This document shows positions 62,964 through 64,000 of a stretch of DNA of 64,000 nt, one piece after another. Every line of letters starts with the position of its first letter. The stretch's first letter is position 1. The stretch is from Rubrivivax sp. (GTDB lineage Bacteria; Pseudomonadota; Gammaproteobacteria; Burkholderiales; Burkholderiaceae_C): NCBI GenBank assembly GCA_022842595.1, contig JALHPF010000016.1:59110-123109 (forward strand). Direction: 5' to 3'. The notes beneath the pieces are model-generated. The model was not told the origin of the DNA. It did not search any database and worked only from the letters and a program-made list of their open reading frames with translations. The translations under genes were made by a program, and so were the position numbers.

Positions 62964-63275
62964 AACTCACGCCACCGGCCGGAAGCGACCGCTGACGACG
63001 CTCGACGGACCAGTCAGCCGATCACGCACAGCCGCGGTCACAGCAGCAGCGCCCGCCAGCCGATGAATGAACGCCCGCGGGCTCACGTGACCCAATGCGT
63101 CGTGCCGTCGTGCCGTCGTGCCGTCGCGCCAAGTCGTCTCGAGCTTCAACTCGACCTGGCCAGCGGCGTTGAGCTGCGCCCGTTCCTGCGAAAGCACTGG
63201 CCGGGTGATGTAGCGGCACAGTGGCTCCAGCGGCTTGCGGTCGTGGACTTCGACCCGGACGGCTCCTCACGATCA
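62964..63275 (-). pseudogene. Decayed IS91-family (Y2 transposase) fragment
   Basis: On the minus strand the segment encodes EVHDRKPLEPLCRYITRPVLSQERAQ, then a VELKLETTWRDGTT block and an FIHRLAG motif. These match the conserved 'LCRYITRP...RDGTTH...FI.RLA' stretch of IS91-type transposases. The match begins without a start, breaks at an 8-bp tandem repeat after DGTT, and ends without the following conserved block. It fills most of the 506-bp gap between murB and the SagB-type gene. Nothing else was recognised in 62890-62963 or 63276-63395. Confidence 0.65.
63098..63126 (+). repeat. 8-bp tandem repeat inside the transposase relic
   Basis: Three full copies plus part of a fourth of CGTCGTGC. 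An 8-bp unit shifts the frame, consistent with loss of function of the transposase reading frame. Confidence 0.85.
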
Positions 63276-63395
63276 CCGACCGGATCAAGCCATTGATCAA
63301 GGTGAAAAGCCTTCAGGTCGCGCTGGCCCGGCTCGAAGCTGTGCTCGGCAGCCTGCACGCACTGTGGCCTTGAGGCCCACGCTAGCCTCGCGCGC

Positions 63396-64000
63396 ATGGA
63401 CAAGCTGCTGTGGGTGCTGCTGCCGATCGCTGCTGCAGGCGCGATCGTCGGCGCGCTCGCCTGGCGCGGCCGGCTGCCACTGCGGCCGGTGCTGAACGTC
63501 TGGTTCAGCCTGCTGCTGCTGGTCTACCTGCTGGTGACCGCGGGCCTCGGCATCTTCTGGGTCGCCAATCAACACCTGCCGGTGTTCGACTGGCATTACC
63601 TGTTCGGTTATGCGCTGCTGCTGTTGCTGGTGGTGCACCTGGGTTTCAACCTGCGCCAGGTGCTGTTCCATCTGCGACGCCAGCCCGGCGTGGCGGCGGC
63701 GCCTGCCGGCAGCGGACGACGCCCGCTGCTTGGCGCCTTCGGGCTGCTGAGCATCGGTGCCGCGGCCGGCATCGGCTACTTCGTCGGGTTGCGCCACGGT
63801 CGCACCGAGCTGCGCATCGTGGCCGGTTCCGGCACGCCAGCCGCCGCTGCGCTGGCGGTGGTCGAGCAGTTCCACGACTTTTCGGCGCATTCGCGCAGCG
63901 GCGTGCTGCGCCGCGCCCCCGGTGCCGACTGGGGCGATCCGCCGCCCCCGTTCAAGACGCCGCGCGCCGGGCGCAAGCTGGCGCTGCCCGCGGCGCGCAC
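63396..64000 (+). CDS. SagB/ThcOx-type nitroreductase with N-terminal membrane domain (3' end outside window)
   Basis: 201 codons are visible from the ATG at 63396. Three hydrophobic segments come first: WVLLPIAAAGAIVGALAW, VWFSLLLLVYLLVTAGLGIFW and YLFGYALLLLLVVHLGF. After a basic loop and a fourth segment comes the start of the soluble domain, VVEQFHDFSAHSRSGVLRRAPGADWGDPPPPFK, the typical N-terminus of SagB/ThcOx-family FMN oxidoreductases. The catalytic part lies beyond the window. The membrane part resembles a DUF4405/cytochrome-b-like module, so coupling to quinones is possible. Confidence 0.75.
   Translation, partial: MDKLLWVLLPIAAAGAIVGALAWRGRLPLRPVLNVWFSLLLLVYLLVTAGLGIFWVANQHLPVFDWHYLFGYALLLLLVVHLGFNLRQVLFHLRRQPGVAAAPAGSGRRPLLGAFGLLSIGAAAGIGYFVGLRHGRTELRIVAGSGTPAAAALAVVEQFHDFSAHSRSGVLRRAPGADWGDPPPPFKTPRAGRKLALPAAR

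Noticed and set aside
1..64000. CRISPR arrays, tRNA or rRNA genes, prophage
   Set aside because: No spaced direct repeats, tRNA cloverleaf arms or phage structural genes were seen on either strand.

Overview
The window is chromosomal DNA of a high-GC betaproteobacterium of the order Burkholderiales. The gene content and order (rpoD/dnaG, YggX and ArgA with a TTG start, dnaX-ybaB-recR, ribF-ileS-lspA, YajQ/MurB, H-NS with a C-terminal WSGRG-type motif) and the codon bias fit the Rubrivivax/Leptothrix/Piscinibacter-like branch best. That placement is an inference from protein flavour, not from a search. Genes are tightly packed. There is no prophage, CRISPR array, tRNA or intact insertion sequence; the only mobile DNA recognised is a decayed IS91-type transposase fragment near 63.0-63.3 kb.

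Layout. 1-9.4 kb (minus strand): rpoD (cut by the window edge), dnaG, a membrane GGDEF-EAL protein, an H-NS-like protein, YggX and ArgA. 9.5-15 kb (plus strand): a VOC protein, HrpA helicase and an iron-binding periplasmic protein behind a probable Fur box. 15.0-16.3 kb (minus strand): the SRP RNA gene with its terminator, and a PurM-like AIR-synthase relative. 16.3-24.6 kb (plus strand): dnaX-ybaB-recR, then one 1,824-residue three-enzyme fusion with the architecture of propionyl-CoA synthase. 24.6-27.5 kb (minus strand): a UdgX-type uracil-DNA glycosylase and a radical SAM protein under a near-perfect LexA box.

28.3-42.3 kb (minus strand): ten co-directional genes, most overlapping by 4-32 nt, encode four glycosyltransferases, a heparinase/lyase-type protein, two APH-fold kinases, an ABC exporter, a polysaccharide deacetylase and an AlgE-like outer-membrane barrel. 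Together they look like a self-contained system that builds, modifies and exports a surface glycan. 42.5-47.9 kb (minus strand): a four-gene module of ECF sigma factor, small unknown protein, TPR-CHAT protease and exported subtilase. This is the best candidate here for an undescribed proteolytic signalling or conflict system.

48.0-54.8 kb: lspA, ileS, ribF and a glycosyltransferase (minus strand), then a divergent DUF5672 gene. 54.9-56.5 kb (plus strand): a PPOX-fold stress protein, a secreted cysteine-repeat protein and a DUF2177 membrane protein. 56.5-61.8 kb (minus strand): an RsuA-type pseudouridine synthase, a P1 peptidase, a two-subunit acyl-CoA dehydrogenase pair, a retroviral-type aspartyl protease and YajQ. 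61.9-64.0 kb (plus strand): murB, the IS91 relic on the opposite strand, and the 5' part of a membrane-anchored SagB/ThcOx-type oxidoreductase cut by the window edge.
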